Assembly: GCA_947184155.2 (NCBI GenBank)
Contig: CAMXCT020000446.1
Location: 1,228,780-1,292,779 of the forward strand
Reading direction: 5' to 3'
Source: Cladocopium goreaui
Lineage: Eukaryota; Sar; Dinophyceae; Suessiales; Symbiodiniaceae
DNA length: 64,000 nucleotides
Made by a program: the position numbers and the translations under genes. Of this stretch, positions 1 through 10,589 are shown piece after piece. The notes below the pieces were generated by a model. It made no database searches and had not been told where the DNA came from. It was given only the letters and a program-made list of their open reading frames with translations. Within the stretch, counting starts at the first letter, position 1; each line of letters opens with the position of its first letter.

Positions 1-754
1 GGGGTCGGCGGCACCCGGGCGCTAGCCCATTCTATATATAGTTTGCCCTCAAGTAATAGTATGCATTAGTTTGCCTTCAAGATCCCTCAAGTAAGAGAGC
101 TCAAATAGTGTTGCCCTGGCAGCATATAAGTTCCTTGACGGGATTGGTCTATCTAAGCCACTCTAATATGCTTGAATGAACAATGCTTGAATGAACAACA
201 GCGAATTCGCACACAAACCTTCCGCTTCCACCCATAAGTGCAGCGCCAGCGCGCCACCCTCCCATTTTGATCATGGGGTCCCAAGGGCCGATCCATGCAA
301 CAGCCAGTCATGGCGTTTCCCAGAAATTGGTGACACCAAACTCGTGGAAAATGACATCATGTTCTTTCAGTCGCCAAGTTATGAGTTTGGACGTCCAACT
401 TAAGGGCACGGCCACACAGCTGAGTCTAAGACCATCAGTTGATTGGCTGCACATCCTCAAATGACGCGCAGTTTTGCGCAGTTTTTGAGTCTGCAGGGCA
501 GTCCCGGGGCTTTGCGTTGCCACACTCGTTGGTAACCAGTTTCCTATGGGTCAACGTCAACAGTGGGATGATCATCCACTCAATGAGCTATGGGATTGGC
601 TAAAACTTGTGGTGAATTGGAAAATGACCTCTTGACACCCACAATCAACCAATTCTACAATAGTCTATCAATAGCTATCTATGTTTAACATAGTTAGCCC
701 CACGGCCCATCTAAACAAACAAGCTTCATAGCTGTGACTGGTTACCACCGAACG

Positions 755-1741
755 AATGGCAACTGGAATGCCTCCAGTTTGCTCAGGGTGTATCCTTTGG
801 ATGGCCGGAGTTTCATGCAGCGTCAATTCCGGCAGTCTTCGCCAATTATTGCGTGCTTTTCTTATCTAGTGTGGCTGCGAGATTTCACAGTTGCACCAGG
901 AAGAATCAAAAGACTATCCAGTGGTGGTGACAGTATCAAAAGGTGCTGTCAGTTAGACGTTGGGTTTCTTCCAAAAAGGAAAACAGCCCTTCGACTTTTT
1001 AGCACAACCAAGTTGAACCTCTTGAGCCATCTGATGGAATCCTTGAATTTTTCTGAAGCAAACGGAAGAACCAAAATCGGATCCGAGCGAAGACAGCGAA
1101 GACGTGCAGATTTTCCTTGAGCTGTCCACACTTTTGCTTTCTACAAAGTATCACATCGGCGTATCACATGAGCCATGGTCAATACTCACTATATGGTTGA
1201 TGGTCATCCCATCCATAAGAAGGATCCTTATAATGGCTATTATAAATCCCTATGAACCATTGGATGACTAGCCCCTATTAATGGTTATTAACCATGAGTA
1301 TTGACCATAGCTCACATAGTGAGTGCCGGAATTCAGATCCGGATTCCATCATTCATTCCATTGTACGTCATCACTTTCCCAAAGATCTCGAACCACGAGA
1401 GCATCAAGTGCCAGGTGTACGCAGTCGTCCGACCTGGCCGCCCAGTTGAAACAACTGGGGGCCTCCAGAATCTCCAAGGGATTTTTCTCCGCCATAGAAA
1501 TAGTGCATGTCTAGAGGATTTCCATAAAAGATGAGGAGTTCCCACCAAAAAAAACGGGAATCTTTTTCAGAGAGCATCAGATGGGCAGCAAATGGCCACA
1601 TCTTTAAAAGCAGGATCCAAGAATCTCCAACCGCCCCCCATCCCACCTGTCATGCGCACACGGAAGTTGTTGAAGACTTCCGCCTCCTGGCCATCCGTCC
1701 CGTCAGACCTCAGGTAGCAAATGTTGCCCACCAATCCCCGA
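755..1741 (-). CDS. Exon-like segments of an unidentified minus-strand gene
   Basis: Three stretches read as protein-like on the minus strand and are bounded by plausible splice signals. 1741-1650 reads GLVGNICYLRSDGTDG and onward, ending ATGACAG before GTGGGA. 1475-1385 reads SNWAARSDDCVHLALDALVV or an alternative frame. 845-755 reads RRLPELTLHETPAIQRIH. Their order and common strand fit one multi-exon gene, but I recognise no family and the frames between exons are not proven. An inverted-repeat element (1165-1317) lies between two of them, as expected for an intron insertion. Confidence 0.25.
1165..1317. repeat. Short TIR element (MITE/introner-like)
   Basis: The ends are inverted copies: CACATGAGCCATGGTCAATA on the left and TATTGACCATAGCTCACAT on the right, about 20 bp with one mismatch. 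The 150-bp length with no coding content is typical of non-autonomous inverted-repeat elements. The core contains several TTAACCAT-like words shared with AT-rich tracts elsewhere in the window. Confidence 0.6.
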
Positions 1742-2952
1742 AATATTGGTAAGCAACAACCAGATATTGTATGACAACTACCGCGGGCATGGGCAGAAAC
1801 ATAGAACAGCTATCAACAACTATAATATATTGTTCTAATCATGTAGAATCCAAGAAAATGCAACAGCAATATGTACAGCAGGGCTCCCTGGGTTATACAA
1901 ATACCAGTATGTTTAGACCACTTTTGGTGGAGTGAGTGAGCCTCCAATTCATTGCTGCACGAATTCAACTGCCCCCCTGGTTTCTATGAGGAATCTCACC
2001 TAATCTTGCGGTCACGTTGACAGACTGAGGTGGGGTAGAAGCAAGAAACACTCCAACCAAGATGAGATAACATCAACTAGGACACCCAATGGTATCGGAT
2101 ATCTCAGATACGAAGCCCAGAATCTGATCCAACCACCTGGTAAACCAAGAAACGGGATTTGAATTACTTCACCCTCATCCAACCTGCGGCGTAGAACTGT
2201 CACTGGAAGGAGAAATGTCGACATGCTGCAGCTCATTACAAGGGAAAATGCATCAAAACTAGATGAAACTGGTTGCAAATTTGGGTGAGAATGGCGGATC
2301 TTTCCAAATATGTTGCTACTATAGTATATAATCCTAAGAGTTACTCATCATTCCAAACTTGGATGGTAGTCTGCCCGGATTTCTTGCTAATTATATCAAA
2401 TTATCTCAAATTTGCCTGTGAAAATCGTATGCATTATCCCAATTAGCCCTATATGCTCCATGTATGGTTTATTTTCCCACATGTCGGCCGGTTTTGGGGT
2501 AAATGTTGGCAAATATGCCACACATGGGGCGTATGGGTAGTATCAACATGTATCATGTATCAAACAAAAAAAACTCATGTATTGGATGTATCAAACTGTA
2601 ATTCAGATGATGTCAAATCTGATGTCCTCTCATGTATCAAGGAAAAACTCAACACATTTCTACATGGGGGGGTCTGAAAATGGAGGCTCCCCAAGTCACC
2701 ACGGATTTCAATACTTAAAATAGTCATATGCCTTGGATATTTGGGGGGTACCCCATGACTTAGGAAACCCTCATGGAGCTATGATTAACAGTTGTTAACA
2801 GTTGTTAACAGTTGTTCACCACATCATGAACCATCATTAACCATTGATATGCCCATGATTGACCATAGTTTTTCCATAGTTTTTCCATAGATGTTCCCAT
2901 TATTGACCATAGTTTTTCCGATTATTAACCATTGATGTTCCATAGATTTTGC
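1742..2952. other. Stretch with no recognisable gene
   Basis: AT-rich sequence. It holds three tandem AACAGTTGTT decamers (about 2788-2816) and a repeated CCATAGTTTTTCCATAG motif near 2868-2890. A partial element at 2668-2760 (GGGGTCTGAAAATGGAG at its left end) resembles one terminus of the 43037-43146 TIR family. I see no convincing exon. Confidence 0.4.
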
Positions 2953-3104
2953 AGATCCAAGTCACAGCAATCGCTCCATCTGCAGCAGTGGTCTCCAACT
3001 GGTCGCTTCCTGGCCCTGCGACGGACACTGTCGAGCTTCCACCACGAAAGCGCGGCACCTACCGGGCTACCGGATTGCAGTTCCCAACCAGAAAGGGGTC
3101 AGGT
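2953..3104 (+). CDS. Candidate exon, plus strand, unknown product
   Basis: A canonical-looking acceptor (TAGATTTTGCAG) is followed by an open reading of about 50 codons starting IQVTAIAPSAAVVSNWSLPG. It ends at a GT donor (GGTCAG before GTAGGG). Composition is balanced and coding-like against AT-rich flanks. There is no recognisable domain; Pro, Thr and Arg are frequent. Confidence 0.35.
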
Positions 3105-3442
3105 AGGGATCATTCAAAAAAACATGTCTCATCAATAAGTATGACATGTGTATGTATATATATATATGTGTGTGTGTGTGTCATGATATATATATATACG
3201 TATATATAATTGTAATAATAGTAATAATAATAATAATTATTATTATGATTATATATAATATATAATATATAGGTATGTCATATGTTTCAGGATGAATTCA
3301 ACCAAAAATGGGAACCCATTGGAATCCCTGAAGAACCTAACATCATCTATCAGTACCAGCTGAAATGATCACGTGAGGTGGTTAAAATAGCCCCCCACCA
3401 GACCTGTGGCCGTTGTCCGACCAACCATGCTGCAATCCAACG

Positions 3443-3550
3443 GCAGAAGCCCGGACCAAGACCTGCTTTGCACAGCTTTGCAGCGCCAGACGAGTGATCC
3501 AGCCAAGCCAAAGCCAGGTCCGCCGGATGGCAACAGGTCCGAATGGATAT
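3443..3550 (+). CDS. Candidate exon, plus strand, unknown product
   Basis: The plus strand reads GRSPDQDLLCTALQRQTSD and continues into a Pro/Lys-rich segment. It lies a few hundred bases downstream of the candidate exon at 2953-3104 on the same strand and could belong to the same transcript. The minus strand is also open here, so strand assignment is weak. Confidence 0.2.
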
Positions 3551-4459
3551 CGACACCATAACTGGTTGGTGGTGCAATAACCATCTTGAAAAATATGAAA
3601 GTCAATGAGAAGGATTATCCCATATATGATGGAAAATAAAAAATGTCTGAAACCACCAACCAAATAAGAATGGGATCATTAGACCTCGACATTTGACATC
3701 TCGGCATACATGGCATACGTTTGAAGAACCTCTCTAGGGAGGCCTTTCTGCAATAACACAATCAAGCACTACCATAGGAATGCCGTATGCAGCATTCTGA
3801 CTCCAAAGACCCAAGTCAATTTTGTAGATCACCATCAGAATGGTGCCTCCAAATCCAAATCCCATGGCAGATCATGTTACATGTTTCCTATTAACATTCT
3901 CATTTGGGGGGCATACGCCATTTTCAGACACACCATCGAATCCCAGATGTGTTTCCCAAGCCACAGCATGTTTTAAGATCCGCCTCCGGACAACTGATTT
4001 CGATCCACGGCAAATCATCTTCAGTCTGTGACAGAGTACCAAACACCTTGGGAAAATCATGCTTTTGGCGGCGGTTTCGGCTCAATCATTTCTGGGTACC
4101 CCCTTTATAAAGGTCACGGTTGATCTGGCGACTTAATCAGGACTTGACCATATTTGACCTTCGCATTCCTGGCCATTGAACAAAATGTTGGGTCTGCCAT
4201 ATTTCGAACAGTTCTGAACACTATAGCCAGAGCCAGCCAGAGCATGCCAGAGCCTACAGACTGAAGTAGAAATCTAGACTCAGTTCCGGGATTGCTCATA
4301 GTAGATAGCCTTAAGTGCCCCAAAAATTATGTCCATTGTGCATGGAATTTCCTCTGTCTGTCTACCATTTTTCTCAACATGTTAAGCTCAGGTTTCCTGA
4401 CTGTGACAAGACTTGCAAAATCACTGGTTCCGAAGAGATCCGAATAGCAGGTAAGTCAC

Positions 4460-4552
4460 CTTCCGGGTTGGTTGCAAGAGCACATGCAGTGGCGCCCTGG
4501 CCATGCATGACAGCTGTGTGGACAGGGAGATCTTCACGTCGAGACCCTTCTC
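4460..4552 (-). CDS. Candidate 31-codon exon, minus strand
   Basis: The minus strand shows an acceptor CACCCAG, then 93 nt (31 codons) reading EKGLDVKISLSTQLSCMARA and onward, ending at AACCCGGAAG before a GT donor (GTGACT). Both splice signals and the codon-multiple length support an exon. No family recognised. Confidence 0.35.
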
Positions 4553-4681
4553 CTGGGTGACAGTTCCACTAGTTGGGGACTTTTCATCTATAGGTGGTCC
4601 CCACGAAGGTAGAGCAAAACATCATTAAAAAAACAGGATGTTAATGTTGTCTAGCCAATAATGATACCTTGTCAATAGTCG

Positions 4682-4941
4682 AATAGTAGAATCTTTTTTC
4701 CCAACTCCAGTTTTATCTCCAATACTAAAAGTCAATTAGCTTAATTTGATTTTAGTATTGTCAAAAAACTCATGTTCTGACCTTGTCCAGAGGGCATGGC
4801 CAATAGTGGACCCAACATGGCAATAGTAGAAACTTTTTTCCCAACTCCAGTTTTTTCTCCAATACTAAAAGTCAATTAGCCTAATTAAATTTTAGTATTG
4901 CCAAAAAACTCATGTTCTGACCTTGTTTAGAGGGCATGGTA
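4682..4941. repeat. Direct duplication, 140-bp period
   Basis: Two copies of a 120-130-bp block start with ATAGTAGAA and contain CCCAACTCCAG (4700 and 4840) and AAAACTCATGTTCTGACC. They differ by a few substitutions. Each copy carries an internal partial inverted repeat around AATACTAAAA/TTTTAGTATT. Non-coding. Confidence 0.8.
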
Positions 4942-5369
4942 TAGTATCCAGAGCTTAGATTCCAGAAATCTGATCCAATTACCAAACAGCTGATTTCCTT
5001 ATAAAACCCTTATTTAAAAAAAAAAACAAGAAAACAGGTCCACAAAGGGTATCCCCTTTAGAATAGCAATAATAAACCTGCACCAGGCATGGCAATAATG
5101 AATTCCAATTGTGCTTCCCCTGGTTTTGTTTTCAGGTGTTTGGAGAAAGCAAGGTAAAGCAAAACCCTTTTCAAAGCAGCAAGCACTTTTCATTAACAAA
5201 AGCTTAGATTCCAGAAATCTGATCCGAATTTACTATTGGAATGCTGACCCCCCCTTAAAAAGAAAAAAAAAACATATCAAAAATTTAGGGGGTGTTATTC
5301 TTAGGCAGCCTACATTATAGATGATGAATGATGATGATGTTTGTTGTAGATTCGATGTTTCCTCCATCA

Positions 5370-7985
5370 TTTGCGGCACCTGTTCGACCAACCGATTCAG
5401 CACTGCCGAAGCGCCAGGAACTTCGCGAAGAGTCCAGCTTGTGGCCTGCGAACCTTCATCCTCGGCCGAGTCGGGCCACGGACGTTGAATTTCGAGCAAC
5501 CCCTTCCAACCATCCCCAGAGAAATCCATAAAATCCATATCTTTATGGGTTTATATTATGGTTGCATCAACAAAATCACCAAATGGATCCAGATGGTAGT
5601 TGTCTATGGCAGGTTTCCCACATTCGTTCCCTGTCAAGTGGCACATCCAAACGTGTCTCGAGACGTTCACAACGTCTCGCCAAGGCATCCACCAGCACCT
5701 GCTGCTGTCATGACATGTTGACATTGATCAATGATTATCATTGCATGTTTTGAAATTTCAGGGAAAACAGATGTTTTCAAAACATTGTGATATTATACAT
5801 TGCTCATAATCACTGTCATCATTTATGATATGATATGATATATTTCAGTTGTTGATATTATACATTGCTCATGATCATAAACGATGACAATGACGATGGC
5901 AACAACTCATACCTTCGCAGCAGAGAACTATCTCGGGTGGACCATCTCGCAGATCTATCCGAGAAGCCACTTGGATCTGTACGAACGGCATAAACACGAC
6001 ATGGTATCAGTGGTATCATAATGTATCATATAGTAGTGCTTGTCTACCTATGAAATCCCATGAATATCTATCCGGAGTATACCTTTCTCTGAACACAAAA
6101 ATGTGAAGGGAGCATCTGTTAGGACGATGACAACTATAAATGACCTATCGCGTGCGTGTTTGTGTGTGTGTGTCTTTCAAATGAACGGATTCCATCTTCT
6201 ATGATTCTACATATCATATACATGGTTCGTTGTTCATGTAGGTCCTGATCTTCTCTTTCTGAGGGAAGATTATGGTCTGTCTCAAAAATATGACGGTTTG
6301 CAAGTGCTGTTGGACCTGTTTTCGAAATTGGGAGGTAACTCCATGGATCACACACCTTGTTCATGCGTTCGGTGCGCTGCCAGGGTCGACCCAGCAATTC
6401 TTCGAAGTAGCGAAGGTCCCCAAAGAAGGCGGCCTTCAACGTCTGGGAAGGGAACCTGCAGCTGGATTTTTGTTTGTCGATGAATCGACCTGTGGAAGAA
6501 AACTCCTGAGCTGGTAACTATTGGTAACATTTGGTACCCTCTGGTTATTTAACATAGCCATGGGATTTCGATGGCCCATAGAAATAGATGGTTTACCTAT
6601 TAATAGCATGGTGATTTTCCATGGCTATGTTAAATAACCAGATGGTAGCTATTAAACACTGTAAAGAATGGGATTATATATAACGGGATAAACCAGCTAT
6701 ATACCATCTAGTGGAGGATGTCTTCCATCCACAGTGTGGCCATGTGTTTGTTCCGCAAAAACGATGATTAAGCATAAGATGTTTAGGTAATTAATTGCCC
6801 TATTTTCAGACAAACCCAGATACAAGCTGTGGCAAACCCTTCGACCCATCTCTTGTAGTGATTGGTTCAGAAGGATTTTTGCCATCTCTGCTGAACAAAT
6901 GATGACAAATTCATCTGGATTCTCCATGAAATGATAGTATAACTATTACTATGTAAAACTCATATCATAATAACACTATGTAGTCCCCAAACAAACAAAA
7001 CATCATTCAGGGGGAGTCTCCACTTCCCAAGCGTTGGACTTTTGCTGTCAAATGTTGTCTGACATGAGCATTTGATATGTGACCACAAATGTCTGGCCCC
7101 CCTTTGGTAACAATCTACAAGTTTGAACACATGCTTTCTTCTTGCGGTTGAATGAGCTATGCACAGCTTCTCTCAGGCTGTGTCCACATATCCACTCCAA
7201 GAAACACTTCCCAGCGAATGGCATCGATGAAGCAGTCCGGCATCGCAACATTTTCCTGGTATGACAAAAGGTATTGATAGCGCGACCTTTTTGGATGACG
7301 ACTTTCACAAAGCAGCTCAAAGCTGATGAACATGTCAAGAACCAAAGGAATTCGTCAACCGCTGCAAGTCTTAAACTTCAGCAGGTGGAATCATTGGAGA
7401 ATTCAGTGAGCGATAAAAACCAAGCCTTCAACAACATGAAACGTGCTATTCTCACGCATTTTTCACATCTTTCAGTGCTGGTTTCATATACCCTCTGGTT
7501 ACTTAACATCGCCATGGAAAATCACCATGCTATTAATAGGTAAACCATCTATTTCTATGGGCCATCGAAATCCCATGGCTATGTTAAATAACCAGAGGGT
7601 CATATGTTTCCCTTGGATCTCACCAAACGTTGGATGTCCGCCACCTTATCCTTGAAGCTTTCACCCAGCAGTCGCAGTCGACACTCTTCCGCCAACTTGG
7701 GATCTAGGACCTACAGGGGAGCTGTTCATCACTGGATTGGTTTAAGGGAAAATCTACAGGAAACCATGGTTTTTACCATCAAATATAGGGGTGTTCCTGT
7801 AAATTTTCCCATCATCCAATTCTATGAGTTCACCAACAAATTCGGAGAAATATGGACTCGAAATTAATCCCCAAAAAACACCAAGATATGGGATGTTAGA
7901 TGAGGAAAACGTAAACAAGCCAAAAAAAAAGCAAAAAGGTTCGATTTTCGATGATGTAACTAATTGAAAAAACGACGACGACAAT

Positions 7986-8025
<40 letters not shown>

Positions 8026-8693
8026 GCTGCTACTGCTACTGCTACTGCTACTGCTACTGCTACTGCTACTGCTACTGCTACTGCTACTGCTACTGCTACT
8101 GCTACTACTACTACTACTACTACCACAGCAACAAACATAAGCAGCAGCATCAGCAACAGCAACAACACGAACAAGAACATGAACAAGAACAAGAACACTG
8201 TTGGATTTTAGATCGAATTCAAGCAATAAGATGTGATGTCGGAAACCACCAAAGAAACAAGGATCATTTCAATCTATGAACAATGAAGACAAAAAGCTTT
8301 CGGATAAAGCCACTAATTAATACTATATAATTATAGCGAGTTGCATCATATTGATCCAGGCCCATAATTGAATCATGTGGGGATGGGTCGAAACCCTGGT
8401 ACCGTGCCTAGTGAACCCCAAGTCATAGCTGGGATTTATGGATGTGAATAACCCACTATAGTAATGTATCTATAGGTATTTACCCCAAAATAGCTGGTAA
8501 ATGGATGTTCATCCCACTAAAAATGGTATCTATAGGTATTGACCCATACCCATGTCCTTATTTTTTTAGGATAGTCGTTTGGGCTGCCCCAAGCCTCATC
8601 CAGGGGTGTTAGACGCAAATGCTTCACCACCAGCACAACGTTGCTGAACTGCGCTGAAGCCACGCGCTTCCATAGGCTGTTGCTCAACACCAC
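5370..8693 (-). CDS. Exon-like segments of minus-strand gene(s), function unknown
   Basis: Candidate exons from 5' to 3' on the minus strand: 8693-8565 (after TTGGTAG; VVLSNSLWKRVASAQFSNVV...), 7710-7633 (DPKLAEECRLRLLGESFKDK..., ending at a GTGAGA donor), about 7260-7150 (NVAMPDCFIDAIRWEVFLGV...), about 6480-6365 (LKAAFFGDLRYFEELLGRPW...), 5710-5625 (QQQVLVDALARRCERLETRL..., heptad-like) and 5530-5370 (SWTLREVPGASAVLNRLVEQ...). Several are helical and charged, one coiled-coil-like. Shared strand and spacing suggest one or two genes. Frame continuity across introns was not established and no domain is recognised. TIR elements occupy the spaces between exons. Confidence 0.25.
6535..6647. repeat. 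TIR element family 1, copy a
   Basis: Terminal inverted repeats TACCCTCTGGTTATTTAACA / TGTTAAATAACCAGATGGTA extend inward through ATAGCCATGG / CCATGGCTAT. The core has GATGGTTTACCTATTAATAG. Four further copies (7489, 13360, 38967, 47674) share these ends. Confidence 0.8.
7489..7600. repeat. TIR element family 1, copy b
   Basis: Same family as 6535-6647 but with the core inverted: TACCCTCTGGTTACTTAACA on the left, ATGTTAAATAACCAGAGGG on the right. Flanks read TTTCATA and TCATATG, compatible with a short target duplication. It sits about 30 bp from a candidate minus-strand exon (7710-7633). Confidence 0.8.
7741..7812. repeat. Short TIR element, second copy at 39152
   Basis: Ends TTTAAGGGAAAATCTACAGG and CCTGTAAATTTTCCC are imperfect inverted copies around a 30-bp core. 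The related copy at 39152-39228 has the same termini, which supports a mobile or recurrently copied element. Confidence 0.55.
7981..8187. repeat. Compound trinucleotide/hexanucleotide microsatellite
   Basis: (AAC)n at about 7985-8025, then (TGCTAC)n at about 8026-8100, then (TAC)n and interrupted AAC/AGC repeats to about 8187. Long minus-strand ORFs here (poly-Val/Ala, poly-Ser/Cys) come from repeat periodicity and are not treated as genes. Confidence 0.9.
8376..8554. repeat. TIR element family 2, nested or duplicated copy
   Basis: Starts GGGATGGGTCGAAACCCTGG and ends ATAGGTATTGACCCATACCC. The internal module TAGCTGG...GGTAT is present twice, so one copy appears inserted in or duplicated within another. 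Other members are at 9089, 16406, 33370, 38699, 44838 and 56147. Confidence 0.75.
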
Positions 8694-8917
8694 CTACCAA
8701 CGCAGCATGGGACATTCCTTATAAATAAAAGTGATTGAAAATAATCTATAAATGGAAAAGAAGTGCAATTGCTATATTAAACATCATTGAAGTACCAGAA
8801 GGTGTAAATCACTATGATTTGTTTTGAAATTTCAGATGCTATGCTGCATTCTTAGAAGATCCCTCCACATCTACTAACCATTACTAACCTTTGTGACCTA
8901 ACCTGTTGTTTTTTCAG

Positions 8918-9079
8918 TGTCCCCAAATCGAACCCAAGGACTTTTCCATCTGGATGTTGATGGTCCCAAAGCCCTGCCTGTGGGAGGCATCTCGTGGCAA
9001 GCTTGGCGACTACTTCAGGCAGCGCAAAGGCGTCCAGAAACTGCTCCAGAATTTCTTCCGCTTTGCTGCCTGGCTGTGA
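8918..9079 (+). CDS. Exon with PEX11-like reading (weak)
   Basis: A strong acceptor (GTTGTTTTTTCAG) opens directly into a 53-codon frame that runs to TGA. The frame contains KLGDYFRQRKGVQKLLQNFF followed by RFAAWL. Basic/aromatic spacing of this kind is reminiscent of the N-terminal region of peroxisomal membrane-elongation protein PEX11 (KLL..F....AW). The similarity is by eye only. The minus strand is also open here (AEEILEQFLDAFALPEVV), so the strand is not certain. A family-2 TIR element begins 10 bp downstream. Confidence 0.3.
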   Translation, partial: CPQIEPKDFSIWMLMVPKPCLWEASRGKLGDYFRQRKGVQKLLQNFFRFAAWL

Positions 9080-9088
9080 AAATCTGTG

Positions 9089-9204
9089 ATATGGCAGTGG
9101 GTCAAAACCTTGTACCCCTGTAGTTCACATCAAAATAGCTGGGATTTATGGATGTTCATCCCCCTAAAAATGGTATTTTCATAGGTATTGATCCATACCC
9201 ATAT
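9089..9204. repeat. TIR element family 2, copy
   Basis: Ends ATATGGCAGTGGGTCAAAAC and ATTGATCCATACCCATAT. The core TAGCTGGGATTTATGGATGT is a variant of the family core. It lies immediately 3' of the candidate exon 8918-9079. Confidence 0.8.
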
Positions 9205-10490
9205 GTGCCATGGTTAAAAGTCATCCAAAGTCCAGACAAATATGAGATGATCATCCCACCATCCCACCATTTCTTGGAGATACTGTAACTGTAACTTGGG
9301 GTGTATCAATCCCAAACAAGGGGGCATGACCAAACATATTTGAGTCCAGCTTGAACATGGACGATGTGGCACCCGGTTGGGAAAAAGGCCTGGAATGACG
9401 TTGGACATGGATCTATTGACCCCGGATGATTGAGATTAGCTCTGGACACCACCATGACCAAAATTGCAAGGAGTCTACAGACTTGCGCGACGCACACTAA
9501 TGTGTTGCACATATTATTCTTTTGCAGTAATTTGTGTGCCATCTTGGCATATCAAGAATAGCTTCATGCCAGTCTTGCTGCCTTCCGGTCAACAGCACTA
9601 AAAACCCATGGTGATGTGAAAGAGTTGCAATGATAGTCAGTGATACAAACCTGTTCAGGCACTTTGAGACTAATTATTAAATACTCTCATCAAATCCTCA
9701 AACCAGGAACCTTGGGGGAAGCAATTGCTTACATCAGATTTGCTTTAGCTCAGCCTCTTTGTCTGTGAGGCTGTAGAGCTACCCATTAAATCTCTAGAGC
9801 TATTCATAAAATCATGTGCTACTGAAAAAAATCAGGTCTCTGCCGACTGATCGTCTTCTAGTAGAGAAACTAGAAAAGTACTTTGAAATACTTTGAAACT
9901 TTTGGCCCATGCGTTTGCAAGAAAACACAGTGAGATGCTATCTTTGAAGCAACATGCTGGGTTTCCCGGGGGGGTTTGCCGTGAGTCGGAATGAGTTTGC
10001 AGAAGGGTAACATATGTTAAGATCATGTATGTCCATCCACAGCCGTTTAGTAGGAGGAAATTTCATGGTATTTTCAATGTTTTTCATTGGTTTCACATGA
10101 GCATTTGCAAGATGTTTGCATGATCAGGGATGTTTGTTTGAACCAGGTTCATGTTTGGCGAACATGTTTTTTTCGCGGGATCCCGCGGAAAAAATAGCAT
10201 GATTTTTGAACTTGAGATTTGTTGGAAAGAGAAATAAAGTTGTGTGTTTTTTTTGAACATCATAATTAGACTTCTTTCGGAGCCATGTTGAGTTTCGATG
10301 ATTTGTTCGAATGTTTGGTGCTATTGATCGCGTGCCGCATGAGTGGCAATTTTTCGTGGCAGATTGCCGTTCTTGATTGATCCTAGCGTAGCATGACGTA
10401 TGTGTGGAAGTGCAAGAGAACCTAGCAGTAGCGTAGCATGACGTATGTGCGGAAGTACAAGAGAACATAGCAGTCGCAATGAACGTTAAC
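9205..10490. other. Stretch with no supported gene
   Basis: Mixed-composition sequence. I see no exon with both splice signals and coding character. A pair of similar 40-bp blocks (GTAGCATGACGTATGTG...GGAAGT, near 10386-10466) forms a short direct duplication. Confidence 0.35.
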
Positions 10491-10493
10491 ATC

Positions 10494-10540
10494 TCCCCCC
10501 CACCCCCCCCCACCCCCCCCCACCCCCCCCACCACCCACC
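10494..10540. repeat. C-rich minisatellite
   Basis: Four runs of eight or so C residues separated by single A (CACCCCCCCC units, 10 bp), then ACCACCCACC. The G-rich opposite strand has four G-runs, so G-quadruplex formation on the minus strand is possible. Confidence 0.9.
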
Positions 10541-10589
10541 CAATGGTCACGAGCTCAGAAACCTTGTTTGCTTCGGCAAACCCCTACGG

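Noticed and set aside
7896-8226. Poly-Val/Ala and poly-Ser/Cys ORFs
   Set aside because: Produced by trinucleotide and hexanucleotide repeats; no splice or start evidence.
10494-10540. C-rich run as a telomere-type repeat
   Set aside because: The unit is CACCCCCCCC, unlike any TTTAGGG-type telomeric motif, and only four units are present.
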